The notes under the pieces were generated by a model. The model was not told the DNA's origin. It was given only the letters and a program-made list of their open reading frames with translations, and did no database searches. The position numbers and the translations under genes are program-made. From contig CP070708.1 of assembly GCA_020350285.1 (NCBI GenBank), forward strand, positions 2,122,644-2,162,154: a DNA stretch of 39,511 nt, given 5' to 3'. Shown here piece by piece: positions 27,734-36,009 of the stretch. Each line of letters opens with the position of its first letter. Position 1 is the stretch's first letter. The stretch comes from Anaerolineaceae bacterium (GTDB taxonomy: Bacteria; Chloroflexota; Anaerolineae; Anaerolineales; E44-bin32).

Positions 27734-28156
27734 GTGACCGAAGGAAAGAAACTATTAATCATCGACGACGACCCCGATTTTGTGGAAGGGATCCTCGCTA
27801 TCCTTGAACCGGCTGGGTACGATGTCGAGACGGCCTACAATCCCAAGGATGGCTTCGATGCTTTGGAATCAAAGCATTATGACTTGCTCCTACTCGACAT
27901 CATGATGGGGCGCGGAGCAGAAGGGGTCATGATCGCTCGAAAGATGAGAAAGGACCCCAAACTAAGGCAAATACCCGTGCTGATCATCACAGGCATTCGA
28001 GAGCAGATCGCTTATCTCTTCCCCGGTGGGCCTGTCCACCCTCATTTTGTTGATGTGGACGAACTGGTCGAGAAACCAGTTGAGCCAGAACTTCTCTTAG
28101 ATCGGGTGAGTGCCTTAATTGAAGCTTCAGAAGAAAGAAAAGCGGAAGGTAGCTAG
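27734..28156 (+). CDS. Single-domain response regulator
   Basis: A 140-residue lone receiver with GTG start at 27734, supported by AAGGAG seven bases upstream. Asp12/Asp13 lead to phospho-acceptor Asp55 in LLLLDIMMGRGAEG, then LIITGI and a conserved Lys in VEKPVEP. After the fourth strand it has a longer loop (REQIAYLFPGGPVHPHFVDVDELVEKP) than a typical CheY. No output domain exists, so it must act by protein contact. It closes the kinase block and lies directly upstream of hdrC; action on Hdr-Mvh or on the kinases is possible. Confidence 0.9.
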   Translation: MTEGKKLLIIDDDPDFVEGILAILEPAGYDVETAYNPKDGFDALESKHYDLLLLDIMMGRGAEGVMIARKMRKDPKLRQIPVLIITGIREQIAYLFPGGPVHPHFVDVDELVEKPVEPELLLDRVSALIEASEERKAEGS

Positions 28157-28300
28157 CGATTAAACATAGTTGATCCGAGGGTGCCCACGCTTGTGTCCCT
28201 CAGATAGCACTTGGGATCAGGATGCGAGATGCGGTCCCCTTGGATCAGGTTGCGACATTACGATTGAGGTTGTACTTGTCGAATCTTAGGAGGACACAAT
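28157..28300 (+). promoter_or_regulatory. Structured spacer/leader ahead of hdrC
   Basis: The gap holds an outer stem TTGATCC/GGATCAG around an inner stem GAGGG/CCCTC (about 28169-28220), then two diverged direct copies beginning GGATCAGG(A/T)TGCGA. It ends in AGGAGG before the hdrC ATG. The pattern suggests a folded mRNA leader or operator repeats; I do not recognise a known riboswitch. Confidence 0.35.
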
Positions 28301-28858
28301 ATGGTCAAACCTTCATTCAGCGATGAGATCGCTAATCTACTACATGCATCACACGGTAATCCACTCATAACTTGCATTCAGTGCGGGACTTGCTCTGGTA
28401 CATGCCCGGCGGTTGACTACATGGATCATACACCGCGGCGCATTATAGGCATGATCAGAGCCAATCTCAAAGATGAGGTGCTTAACAGTAACACTTTCTG
28501 GTACTGCGCTTCTTGTTATCACTGTACCGTGAGATGCCCAGCCCAAATCGATATCGCTGAAACGATGTATGCGTTGAAGCGATACTCCATTTGGAAGCGC
28601 GTTCATCAGGAGGGACTGGTCGGTCCGACATTCTCCGAAACCTTTGTCAAAACGATCCTGCGGAGTGGAAGATCGTTCGAACCTATTCTGGCGACCTCCT
28701 ACCTCTTTAGTGCTGGAGTTCGAGAGTTAATTCAGGAAGGTGTTACTGCCACCAAGATGATGCTAAAGGGAAGGTTGCCTATGTTACCGCCCAGGATCAA
28801 AAGGCTCGATAACTTCAAGCGAATGGTTAGTCGGGTTATTCCTTTGGAGGCCGAATGA
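28301..28858 (+). CDS. hdrC: Heterodisulfide reductase-type subunit C
   Basis: A 185-residue HdrC with two [4Fe-4S] motifs: CIQCGTCSGTCPAVDYMDHTP and CASCYHCTVRCPAQIDI. TPRRIIGMIR between them is typical of HdrC. It is an electron-wire subunit linking HdrA to HdrB. AGGAGG precedes the ATG. Its stop overlaps the hdrB start as ATGA, so the two are translated together. The gene order hdrCBA-mvhDGA matches complexes known from methanogens and several anaerobic bacteria. Confidence 0.93.
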   Translation: MVKPSFSDEIANLLHASHGNPLITCIQCGTCSGTCPAVDYMDHTPRRIIGMIRANLKDEVLNSNTFWYCASCYHCTVRCPAQIDIAETMYALKRYSIWKRVHQEGLVGPTFSETFVKTILRSGRSFEPILATSYLFSAGVRELIQEGVTATKMMLKGRLPMLPPRIKRLDNFKRMVSRVIPLEAE

Positions 28859-29727
28859 TGAAGGAGTATGCGTATTTCCCAGGCTGCTCGCTTGAACAAA
28901 TCGGTTTGAGTTATAACCAGTCGTCAGTCGAGACGACCAAGGTTTTAGGTGTGGAACTCAAGGAATTGGAGGATTGGAACTGCTGTGGCGCCACGACTTA
29001 TTTCCACGTCGATGAGCTCCTCGCATATACACTCTGTGCACGCAACCTGGCTATGGCGGAGAAGGATAGCTTAGATCTCGTTGCTCCATGCAGTGCGTGC
29101 TATAAGAACTCCTATTTCACCAATAAGCACCTGAGAGAAGATCCGGATTTGGCCGACCACATTAACTATGCCCTCGAAGAGGACGACCTTAGTTACTCCG
29201 GTCAAATCGAGGTGAAACACCTGATGGAGGTGTTTTACTGTGATGTTGGACTCGATGAGATCCGCGATAAAGTCAAAAAGCCACTGGAGGGTCTTAAGGT
29301 CGCGCCATACTACGGGTGCCAAATCCTGAGGCCGAAGAAAGACGATGAGGACGTCGAGCAGGCCGAGTTTTTCGAAGAGTTAATGTCCGCAATCGGTGCT
29401 GAGCCTGTTCCCTATCCTCTCAAGCTGAAGTGTTGCGGTGGTTCGCTGCTCATCTCGAATCGAATCGCGGCCTTGAGCATGGTTCGCAACTTGCTTCAGA
29501 ACGCGGAAGATAACAATGCTGACGTGATCGCTACCGCATGTCCAATGTGTCAGGTCAATTTGGAGTGTTATCAACCCCAGGTCAATCAGGAGTTTGGTAC
29601 AAAGTTCCAGGTTCCTGTTGTGTATTTCACTCAGCTCATGGGATTAGCACTGGGTATCCGTGGCAAGAAACTGGGTATTGGAAAAGAAATCGTCGCTGCG
29701 ACACCATTAGAGCCGTATACAACATGA
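28855..29727 (+). CDS. hdrB: Heterodisulfide reductase-type subunit B
   Basis: A 290-residue HdrB starting MMKEYAYFPGCSLEQ. It has two CCG domains: the first has GCS, WNCCGATT and APCSACYKN; the second has YGCQILRPK, KLKCCGGS and TACPMCQVN. Both keep the full CxnCCGxnCxxC ligand set for non-cubane [4Fe-4S] clusters, so the disulfide-reducing centre appears intact. In methanogens the substrate is CoM-S-S-CoB; a bacterium lacking those cofactors must use another acceptor, which is unknown. HdrA follows after 67 bases. Confidence 0.95.
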   Translation: MMKEYAYFPGCSLEQIGLSYNQSSVETTKVLGVELKELEDWNCCGATTYFHVDELLAYTLCARNLAMAEKDSLDLVAPCSACYKNSYFTNKHLREDPDLADHINYALEEDDLSYSGQIEVKHLMEVFYCDVGLDEIRDKVKKPLEGLKVAPYYGCQILRPKKDDEDVEQAEFFEELMSAIGAEPVPYPLKLKCCGGSLLISNRIAALSMVRNLLQNAEDNNADVIATACPMCQVNLECYQPQVNQEFGTKFQVPVVYFTQLMGLALGIRGKKLGIGKEIVAATPLEPYTT

Positions 29728-29794
29728 AGCGTGCGATAAGCATCCCTAAGTACGTCATGCCTCTACTAGGGGAATTACGAAAGGAAGGGAATCT

Positions 29795-31822
29795 ATGACC
29801 GAAAAAGTAGGAGTTTACATCTGCCACTGTGGCTCAAATATCGCAGGGGTAGTCGATGTCGAGGAGGTCGCCAAGTGGGCTGGTGAGAACCTCGAAGGCG
29901 TCGCCGTTTCACGTGAATACAAATTCATGTGCTCTTCGCTCGGTCAGGAGCTGATTGAAGATGACATCAAGAACGAAGGGCTGACCCGCGTCGTGGTGGC
30001 TGCTTGCTCGCCGCATCTTCACGAGAGGACATTCCGGCGTGCATGCGCCAATGCAGGGCTGAATCCCTACCTATGCCATATGGCTAGCATCCGCGAACAG
30101 GTCTCCTGGGTCGTTGAAGACAACGAGGTCGCGACGGAAAAAGCCAAGGCCATGATCGCCGGTGCTGTCAACCGGGTTCAGTTGCATGAGGAGCTAGAAC
30201 CGAGCCTTGTTCCCGTCAACCCGAACACGTTAGTGGTCGGTGGGGGTATCGCAGGTATCCAAGCCTCTCTAGAACTTGCCGATGCAGGCTATCCTGTTTA
30301 TCTTGTTGAACGGGAGCCATCTATCGGTGGCCATATGGCCCAATTTGATAAGACCTTCCCCACCCTGGACTGCGCTGCTTGTATCCTGACGCCGAAGATG
30401 TCTGATGTCGGTGCCCACCCGAACATCAACTTGCTGAGCTACAGCGAGGTGGAGGAGGTCTCGGGCTACGTTGGGAACTTCAGCGTTCGGATCAAGAAGA
30501 AAGCCAAATATGTCGATGAAGAGCTATGTACCGGCTGTGGTATCTGCATCGAGAAGTGTCCCAAGAAAGTGATCGACGATGTGTTCGAAGCCGGGATGGG
30601 ATACCGCAAATCGATCTACCGTCCCTTCCCTCAAGCCGTCCCCAATATTCCCGTCATCGACACCGTGTCCTGCACCTATTTTGAAACAGGAAAGTGTAAA
30701 GCGTGCGAGATCTTCTGCCCAACGGAAGCGATCGATTTCGAACAACAGGACAGCTACCTCGATATCGATGTGGGGAACATCATCCTTGCAACCGGCTACG
30801 ACTTGTTCGATTGTAAGACCATCCCCCAATATGGATACGGACGTCTGGCCAATGTGTTCACCAGCCTGGAGTTCGAGAGAATGTGCAACGCTTCCGGTCC
30901 TACGGAGGGTAAGATCGTGCTCCGCGATGGTGTGACAGAGCCAGAATCCGTGGCCATCATCCACTGTGTCGGCAGTCGGGATGAGAATTACAACAGATAC
31001 TGTTCTGCCATCTGCTGCATGAGCTCACTCAAGTTTGGGCACCTTGTCGTGGAGAAAACCGATGCAGAAGTTTTTTCCTGCTACATCGACATGCGCACCA
31101 ATCAAAAGGGGTACGAAGAGTTCTATGAGCGGCTGCTCGAAGAGGGGATGAACTTCGTTCGAGGAAAGGTCGCCGAAGTAACCGACGCCTTTAGGCTACC
31201 CGGCGAGGAAGGTAAGCTTATCGTGCAGGTCGAGGACACCCTACTCGGGATTCAACGTCGCATCCCGGTTGACATGGTGATCCTCATGGCCGCTCTTGAG
31301 CCAAGAGCCGACGCCAGGGAGGTAGGTCTGCAATTTGGGATCGCCTGCAGTATGGAAGGTTGGTTCACCGAGCGCCATCCTAAGCTCGATCCTGTTGCCA
31401 CGATGACCGACGGAATCTTCATCGCCGGCGCGGCGCAAGGACCAAAGGACATCCCAGCCGTTGTAGCACAAGGCGCCGCAGCAGCCGCGCGTGTCCAGGG
31501 CATGATCACCAAAGGCACGGTGGAGATCGAACCGGTCGTAGCGACGATCACCGAAGAAATGTGTTCAGGTTGCAGAATCTGCAACACTCTCTGTCCATTC
31601 AACGCGATCGAGTACTTAGAAGACAAGGAAGTAAGCTACATCAACACGGCTTTGTGTAAAGGCTGCGGAACCTGTGTTGCAGCTTGCCCGGCGCAAGCGA
31701 TCTCAGGTGCACATTACAGTAACGAACAGATATTCGCCGAGATCGAGGGACTGCTCTACGATGTGATCAGCGGTAACGGTGCCAAAGCGCCGCAGGTAGA
31801 GCAGGAACCGGTCCCTGCTTAG
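29795..31822 (+). CDS. hdrA: Heterodisulfide reductase-type subunit A (flavin-bifurcating)
   Basis: A 675-residue HdrA. The N-terminal domain has YICHCGSNIAG; a middle domain has AACSPHLHERTFR. The FAD domain begins LVVGGGIAGIQASLELADAGYPV and includes MAQFDKTFPTLDCAACILTPKM, where some HdrA proteins carry selenocysteine; here it is Cys. Ferredoxin motifs are CTGCGICIEKCP and a variant KCKACEIFCP in the middle, and CSGCRICNTLCP with CKGCGTCVAACP near the end. In HdrABC-MvhADG this flavin splits H2 electrons between ferredoxin and the HdrB acceptor. AGGAAGGG precedes the ATG. Confidence 0.97.
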   Translation: MTEKVGVYICHCGSNIAGVVDVEEVAKWAGENLEGVAVSREYKFMCSSLGQELIEDDIKNEGLTRVVVAACSPHLHERTFRRACANAGLNPYLCHMASIREQVSWVVEDNEVATEKAKAMIAGAVNRVQLHEELEPSLVPVNPNTLVVGGGIAGIQASLELADAGYPVYLVEREPSIGGHMAQFDKTFPTLDCAACILTPKMSDVGAHPNINLLSYSEVEEVSGYVGNFSVRIKKKAKYVDEELCTGCGICIEKCPKKVIDDVFEAGMGYRKSIYRPFPQAVPNIPVIDTVSCTYFETGKCKACEIFCPTEAIDFEQQDSYLDIDVGNIILATGYDLFDCKTIPQYGYGRLANVFTSLEFERMCNASGPTEGKIVLRDGVTEPESVAIIHCVGSRDENYNRYCSAICCMSSLKFGHLVVEKTDAEVFSCYIDMRTNQKGYEEFYERLLEEGMNFVRGKVAEVTDAFRLPGEEGKLIVQVEDTLLGIQRRIPVDMVILMAALEPRADAREVGLQFGIACSMEGWFTERHPKLDPVATMTDGIFIAGAAQGPKDIPAVVAQGAAAAARVQGMITKGTVEIEPVVATITEEMCSGCRICNTLCPFNAIEYLEDKEVSYINTALCKGCGTCVAACPAQAISGAHYSNEQIFAEIEGLLYDVISGNGAKAPQVEQEPVPA

Positions 31823-31837
31823 TGGAGGAAGCGACCT

Positions 31838-32335
31838 ATGGCTGAAGAAAGATTCGAACCTAAAATTGTGGCTTTCCTGTGTAACTGGTGCTCCTACCGC
31901 GCCGCAGACTTAGCAGGGACAGCCCGCATCAAGTATCAACCCAATGTGCGCATGATTCGCGTCATGTGCAGCGGTCGTGTTGATCCCACCTTTGTCCTTA
32001 AGGCCTTGGCTTTAGGGGCCGATGGGGTCATGATCGCTGGCTGCCACCCAGGTGAGTGTCATTACTTGGAGCAGAACTACAAAGCGATGAGGCGCTTCTC
32101 TATGCTCAAGCACAGTCTACGGGCCCTCGGTCTGGAGGAGGATCGCGTCCGCCTCCAATGGGCTTCTGCAGCAGAGGGTGTACAGCTTGCAGAAGCGATC
32201 AACGAGATGGTAGACCAGGTACGTGCGTTAGGTCCGCTAAACTGGCCGGGTAATTGGTCTGAAGATGGCGAGGTCGAAGCGGCGATCGAGCGTCTCGCTG
32301 AAGAACACGCTGAAGCGATGGAGGTGCCAGCATGA
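31838..32335 (+). CDS. mvhD: MvhD-type hydrogenase/Hdr linker iron-sulfur subunit
   Basis: A 165-residue MvhD/FlpD protein that bridges the hydrogenase and HdrA with a [2Fe-2S] cluster. Motifs are LCNWCSYRAADLAGTARI, VMCSGRVDPTFVLKAL and AGCHPGECHYLEQN, which hold the conserved cysteines. GTGGAGGAAG precedes the ATG, 15 bases after hdrA. Its stop overlaps the mvhG start (ATGA). The length is slightly above the ~140 of methanogen MvhD owing to a C-terminal acidic helix. Confidence 0.95.
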   Translation: MAEERFEPKIVAFLCNWCSYRAADLAGTARIKYQPNVRMIRVMCSGRVDPTFVLKALALGADGVMIAGCHPGECHYLEQNYKAMRRFSMLKHSLRALGLEEDRVRLQWASAAEGVQLAEAINEMVDQVRALGPLNWPGNWSEDGEVEAAIERLAEEHAEAMEVPA

Positions 32336-33327
32336 CCAAAAAGGGAAAGCTTGCGAACTACTGGGCTGCCTCCTGCGGTGGTTGTGAGATAGCAGTGCTC
32401 GGCATCAACGAGAAGATCCTGGATGTCGCCAACGCTTTCGACATCGTTCTCTGGCCTGTAGCGGTCGATGCGAAAATCCACAGCATCGAGAAGATGGAGG
32501 ACAAGAGCATCGACCTCTGCCTATTCAACGGCGCCATACGTACAAGTGAGCAAGAGTACATGGCTCGCTTACTGCGTGCGAAATCGAAGGTGATGGTAGC
32601 GTTTGGATCGTGTGCTCATGAAGGTTGTATTCCAGGTCTAGCGAATGTAACCAACCGCGAGGAGATTTTCCAGACCGCCTACCACGACACCCCCAGCACG
32701 GATAATCCGGAAGGGATTCGACCCCAAACAGAAACCGAGGTCGATGAGGGTATGCTCTACCTGCCGGTCTTTTACGACACCGTCAAAACCCTTGGCCAGA
32801 CGATTGAGGTGGATTATTACCTACCGGGTTGCCCGCCGGAACCAGAACGGATCTGGGACTCGATCTTCGCCAAACTTGAAGGCAAACTCCCTGCACCTGG
32901 ATCGGTGATCGGTGCCGAGACCACCGTCTGCGACGACTGCCCACGCACTCGGGAAGAGAAGAAGATCACCGAGTTCAAACGAACTTGGGAGATCATCCCC
33001 GATCCAGAAACCTGCTTGCTTGAGCAGGGTCTCGTTTGCTGCGGGATCGCGACCCGAGCTGGATGTGGTGCGTTATGCCCAACCGTTGGATCACCGTGTA
33101 TCGGATGCTACGGTCCCAATGAAGGCGTGGAAGATTTCGGCGCCCGCATGATGACCGCGCTAGCATCGGTGATCGACTCAGAGGATCCCGAGGAGATCGA
33201 TCGTATCATCCATGAAGGGATCCCGGATCCCGTAGGTACATTCTACCGTTTCAGCCTCGCAGCTAGCCAACTCCGTCGCAGTACACTCGCTGCGGATGGA
33301 GACGGCGAAGCGGCTGCGTCGGCCTGA
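32332..33327 (+). CDS. mvhG: [NiFe] hydrogenase small subunit, MvhG-like (group 3c)
   Basis: A 331-residue small subunit. Proximal-cluster motifs are ASCGGCEIAVLG, GSCAHEGCIPGLAN and LPGCPPEPERIW. The C-terminal half has CDDCPR and an eight-Cys stretch from CLLEQGLVCC through GCGALCP to CIGCYGPNEG for the remaining clusters. It carries electrons from the large-subunit active site to MvhD. No twin-arginine signal is present, so the enzyme is cytoplasmic. The gene end lies 19 bases before the mvhA start. Confidence 0.95.
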   Translation: MTKKGKLANYWAASCGGCEIAVLGINEKILDVANAFDIVLWPVAVDAKIHSIEKMEDKSIDLCLFNGAIRTSEQEYMARLLRAKSKVMVAFGSCAHEGCIPGLANVTNREEIFQTAYHDTPSTDNPEGIRPQTETEVDEGMLYLPVFYDTVKTLGQTIEVDYYLPGCPPEPERIWDSIFAKLEGKLPAPGSVIGAETTVCDDCPRTREEKKITEFKRTWEIIPDPETCLLEQGLVCCGIATRAGCGALCPTVGSPCIGCYGPNEGVEDFGARMMTALASVIDSEDPEEIDRIIHEGIPDPVGTFYRFSLAASQLRRSTLAADGDGEAAASA

Positions 33328-33346
33328 GAGAAAGAGGGAGTGGACC

Positions 33347-34813
33347 ATGAAAAGAATATCAATTGACCCCATCACTCGTCTCGAGGGCCATGGGAAGATC
33401 GACATCTTCCTCACCGATGAGGGTGAGGTAGCCAATGCCTATCTTCAAGTGCCCGAGTTGCGAGGTTTTGAACGCTTTTGTGTAGGCAGACCTGCGGAGG
33501 ACATGCCTAACATCACCAACCGTATCTGTGGTGTGTGCCCTGAGGCGCATCACATGGCCTCAACCAAGGCGCTCGACGCGCTCTTCCACGTCGATCCACC
33601 ACCAACGGCCAAGAAGCTGCGCGAGATGTTCTACAGCATCTTTTACGCGACCGATCACACCACGCACTTCTATGCCCTCGGTGGTCCAGACTTCGTGATG
33701 GGACCAGATGCGCCGGTAGCTGAAAGGAACATCTTGGGTGTCGTGGCTAAAGTCGGCATGGAGATCGCTGGTCAGGTGCTCAAGATGCGCCACGATGGCC
33801 ATCACCTGATCAAGATGATGAGTGGACGACCCGTGCACCCTAATTGGGGACTTCCCGGTGGTGTTAGTCAAGGCATCACGGAAGAGCAGAGAGATGAGAT
33901 CGAGGCTCTTGGTCGCGATGCGATCGAGTTTGCTAAATTCACGATCCAGCTCTTCAATGATATCGTGCTGGCCAACGAAGACTATGTTGCCCTGATCACG
34001 AATGACGCGTACATCCACCGAACGTACAACATGGGCACGGTGGACGAGAACAACCACGTCAACTTCTACGATGGAATGATCCGTGTCGTAGGCCCCGATG
34101 GGAAGGAGCACGCGAAATACCATGCACGTGATTACCTGGAGTACGTCGCCGAACATGTTGAGCCATGGTCGTACTTGAAGTTCCCGTTCTTGAAGAAAGT
34201 AGGCTGGAAGGGGTTTGTGGATGGTGAAGACTCAGGCATCTACAAGGCCACTCCACTTTCACGCCTTAATGCTGCAGATGGGATGGCCACGCCTTTGGCT
34301 CAGGAAGAGTACGAGCGAATGTACGATACGCTGGGAGGCAAACCAGTACATAACACATTGGCTACACACTGGGCACGCATCATCGAGTTGCTCTATGCTG
34401 CCGAGCATTGGGTAGAGCTGTCCCAGGATCCAGATATCACGGGCGAAGAATTCCGCATACTACCCACGGAGACACCGGACGAAGGCGTTGGCTGTGTTGA
34501 AGCACCACGCGGAACACTCACCCACCACTACTGGACGGATGAGCGTGGTATTCTGACGAAGGTTAATCTTATCGTCGGGACGACCAACAACAACGCCCCG
34601 ATCAATATGTCGGTCAAGAAGGCCGCTCAAGGCTTGATCACGAAAGGTACGGTCATCAAGGAAGGGCTTTTGAACACGATCGAGATGGCGTATCGAGCCT
34701 ACGATCCATGTATGGCTTGCGCTACCCACACCCTTCCAGGACAGATGCCCCTAGAGGTGAATATCCGTACGCCTGATGGGGAGATCATCGAGCGTTTGTC
34801 GCAGAATCTTTAG
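33347..34813 (+). CDS. mvhA: [NiFe] hydrogenase large subunit, MvhA-like (group 3c)
   Basis: A 488-residue catalytic subunit starting MKRISIDPITRLEGHGKI, with GGGAG six bases upstream; the longer frame from 33296 runs into mvhG and is rejected. The Ni-Fe site ligands are Cys61/Cys64 in RICGVCPEAHHMA and Cys455/Cys458 in DPCMACATH, with no selenocysteine. After His461 there are 27 more residues (TLPGQMPLEVNIR...), expected to be removed during nickel insertion. A maturation protease gene lies directly downstream. It oxidises H2 for the Hdr complex or works in reverse. Confidence 0.96.
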   Translation: MKRISIDPITRLEGHGKIDIFLTDEGEVANAYLQVPELRGFERFCVGRPAEDMPNITNRICGVCPEAHHMASTKALDALFHVDPPPTAKKLREMFYSIFYATDHTTHFYALGGPDFVMGPDAPVAERNILGVVAKVGMEIAGQVLKMRHDGHHLIKMMSGRPVHPNWGLPGGVSQGITEEQRDEIEALGRDAIEFAKFTIQLFNDIVLANEDYVALITNDAYIHRTYNMGTVDENNHVNFYDGMIRVVGPDGKEHAKYHARDYLEYVAEHVEPWSYLKFPFLKKVGWKGFVDGEDSGIYKATPLSRLNAADGMATPLAQEEYERMYDTLGGKPVHNTLATHWARIIELLYAAEHWVELSQDPDITGEEFRILPTETPDEGVGCVEAPRGTLTHHYWTDERGILTKVNLIVGTTNNNAPINMSVKKAAQGLITKGTVIKEGLLNTIEMAYRAYDPCMACATHTLPGQMPLEVNIRTPDGEIIERLSQNL

Positions 34814-34821
34814 CGAAAGGT

Positions 34822-34900
34822 AAATGGTAAAAGGGATTAGGGATCAGGGACAAGGGATTAGGAAATAGAAGAAGACCTGATCCCTGATCCCTTACCATTT
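34822..34900. repeat. Long imperfect hairpin between mvhA and the maturation protease
   Basis: The left arm at 34822-34848 (AAATGGTAA then AGGGAT copies) pairs with the right arm at 34876-34900 (CCTGATCCCTGATCCC then TTACCATTT). The loop is 27 bases. Both arms contain repeated GGGATCAG-type units. There is no T-run after it, so it is more likely a dispersed repeat or mRNA-processing/stability hairpin than a terminator. Confidence 0.75.
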
Positions 34901-34916
34901 CAAGTTCGGTTCTGAT

Positions 34917-35390
34917 ATGAAGACTTTAGTGTTGGGCCTCGGGAACCCCTTATTGCGGGACGATAGCATCGGCCTTCGTGTCGTACAGGAGCTTCGTGCC
35001 AGATTGGGCGATAAGCCTGACATTGAAGTGGACGAGGACTATTGGGGCGGTTTACGATTGATGGAGCGCATGATCGGCTTCGATCGCGCCATCATCATCG
35101 ATGCCATTCAGACGGATGCCGAACCGGGAACGATTCACTTGCTTTCACCAAACGATATTCCCACAGTTAGGAGCAGTTCAGCGCACGACGTGAATCTGCC
35201 CACTGCGTTAGAATTAGGTCGCCAAGCCGGAGCACAGCTTCCAAGTGCAAGTGACATCCTCCTCGTGGGTGTTGAAGCCGCTGATGTACAGACATTTGAC
35301 GAAACTTTAACACCTGAGGTGGAAGATGCGTTACCACTAGCCGTCGAAGCTGTCTTGACCGCGCTTGATCGAGAGGGAGAGAAGACATGA
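34917..35390 (+). CDS. [NiFe] hydrogenase maturation protease
   Basis: A 157-residue protein of the HycI/HyaD endopeptidase family that trims the C-terminus of the large subunit after nickel loading. GLGNPLLRDDSIGL carries the first metal ligand Asp16; Asp62 (IIDAIQ) and His90 (SSAHDVNL) are the other expected nickel-sensing ligands. GVEAADV and a C-terminal helix complete the fold. It follows mvhA by about 100 bases across a hairpin, and has only a weak ribosome-binding site. Its stop overlaps the next gene (ATGA). Confidence 0.93.
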   Translation: MKTLVLGLGNPLLRDDSIGLRVVQELRARLGDKPDIEVDEDYWGGLRLMERMIGFDRAIIIDAIQTDAEPGTIHLLSPNDIPTVRSSSAHDVNLPTALELGRQAGAQLPSASDILLVGVEAADVQTFDETLTPEVEDALPLAVEAVLTALDREGEKT

Positions 35391-35881
35391 TTTCACCAGA
35401 AGTTTTACGACGATATCCTCACTTCGCTGGAATCGCTGATGCCTGCTTGGGAGAGGTAGCGAAGATCAGCAAGGAGCGCGAATTCAAAGCCGGTGAGCGT
35501 ATATTCGAAGAAAGCGGTTCTTTTCTAGCTACCGCAAGGATCTACGAGAAAGGCGAGGAGGCCACACATCTCATGCTTCTTATCGAGGGTAAGGTTGACA
35601 TCGGTCTTACCCTTGGAACAGGTGAGACAGTTGTGGTTGGCACACTGGTAGAAGGCGATTTGATGGCCCTATCTGCCCTGATCCCCCCCTATCATCTATC
35701 GGCAACAGGCATTGCGAAGGAAGACGGGAAGCTGATCCAAATCGAAGCCGTGGCGTTACGAAAGCTCCTGGATGATAATCCCGAGCTCGGCTATCGTCTG
35801 ATGCAAGGTGTTGCAAAGGGGATCATGACCCGTCTACAGGACACACGCGTCGAACTCGCAGGGCAGAGCTACGCGGGATAA
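35387..35881 (+). CDS. Second stand-alone cyclic-nucleotide-binding-fold protein
   Basis: A 164-residue single Crp-type sensor domain (GERIFEESGSFLATARIYEKGEEATHLMLLIEGKVDIGL, VVVGTLVEGDLMALSALIPPYHLSATGIAKEDGKLIQIEA) with a C-helix and no DNA-binding domain. Compared with the protein at 24045 it has a ~10-residue insert after the first strands (GSFLATARIYEKGEE). It overlaps the protease stop by four bases, so it is a true operon member. Its repeated position at the end of an electron-transfer unit suggests an allosteric or assembly role; this is inference. Confidence 0.82.
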   Translation: MISPEVLRRYPHFAGIADACLGEVAKISKEREFKAGERIFEESGSFLATARIYEKGEEATHLMLLIEGKVDIGLTLGTGETVVVGTLVEGDLMALSALIPPYHLSATGIAKEDGKLIQIEAVALRKLLDDNPELGYRLMQGVAKGIMTRLQDTRVELAGQSYAG

Positions 35882-35913
35882 CGCCTTCCATTCACGTTCC
35901 ACAGTATGAGAAT

Positions 35914-35942
35914 GACGGAGGTCTCCGATCCTCCGTCTTTTT
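35914..35942 (+). terminator. Rho-independent terminator of the hdr-mvh unit
   Basis: Arms GACGGAGG and CCTCCGTC form an eight-base stem with an eight-base loop, followed by five Ts, 32 bases after the last stop. Confidence 0.9.
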
Positions 35943-35969
35943 CGTTGGAAAATGATTCATTACGTTGGT

Positions 35970-35997
35970 GTAGGGGCGGTTCGCGAACCGCCCCTAC
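35970..35997. repeat. 28-base perfect palindrome (GTAGGGGCGG family)
   Basis: A perfect inverted repeat with arms GTAGGGGCGGTTCG and CGAACCGCCCCTAC. The same family occurs at 9898-9974 and around 10002-10116, so it is a dispersed element of this genome. Confidence 0.9.
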
Positions 35998-36009
35998 CTT
36001 GTTTCTAGA

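Noticed and set aside
30361-30410. Selenocysteine in HdrA or MvhA
   Set aside because: The positions used for Sec in some relatives are ordinary Cys codons here and no in-frame TGA occurs.
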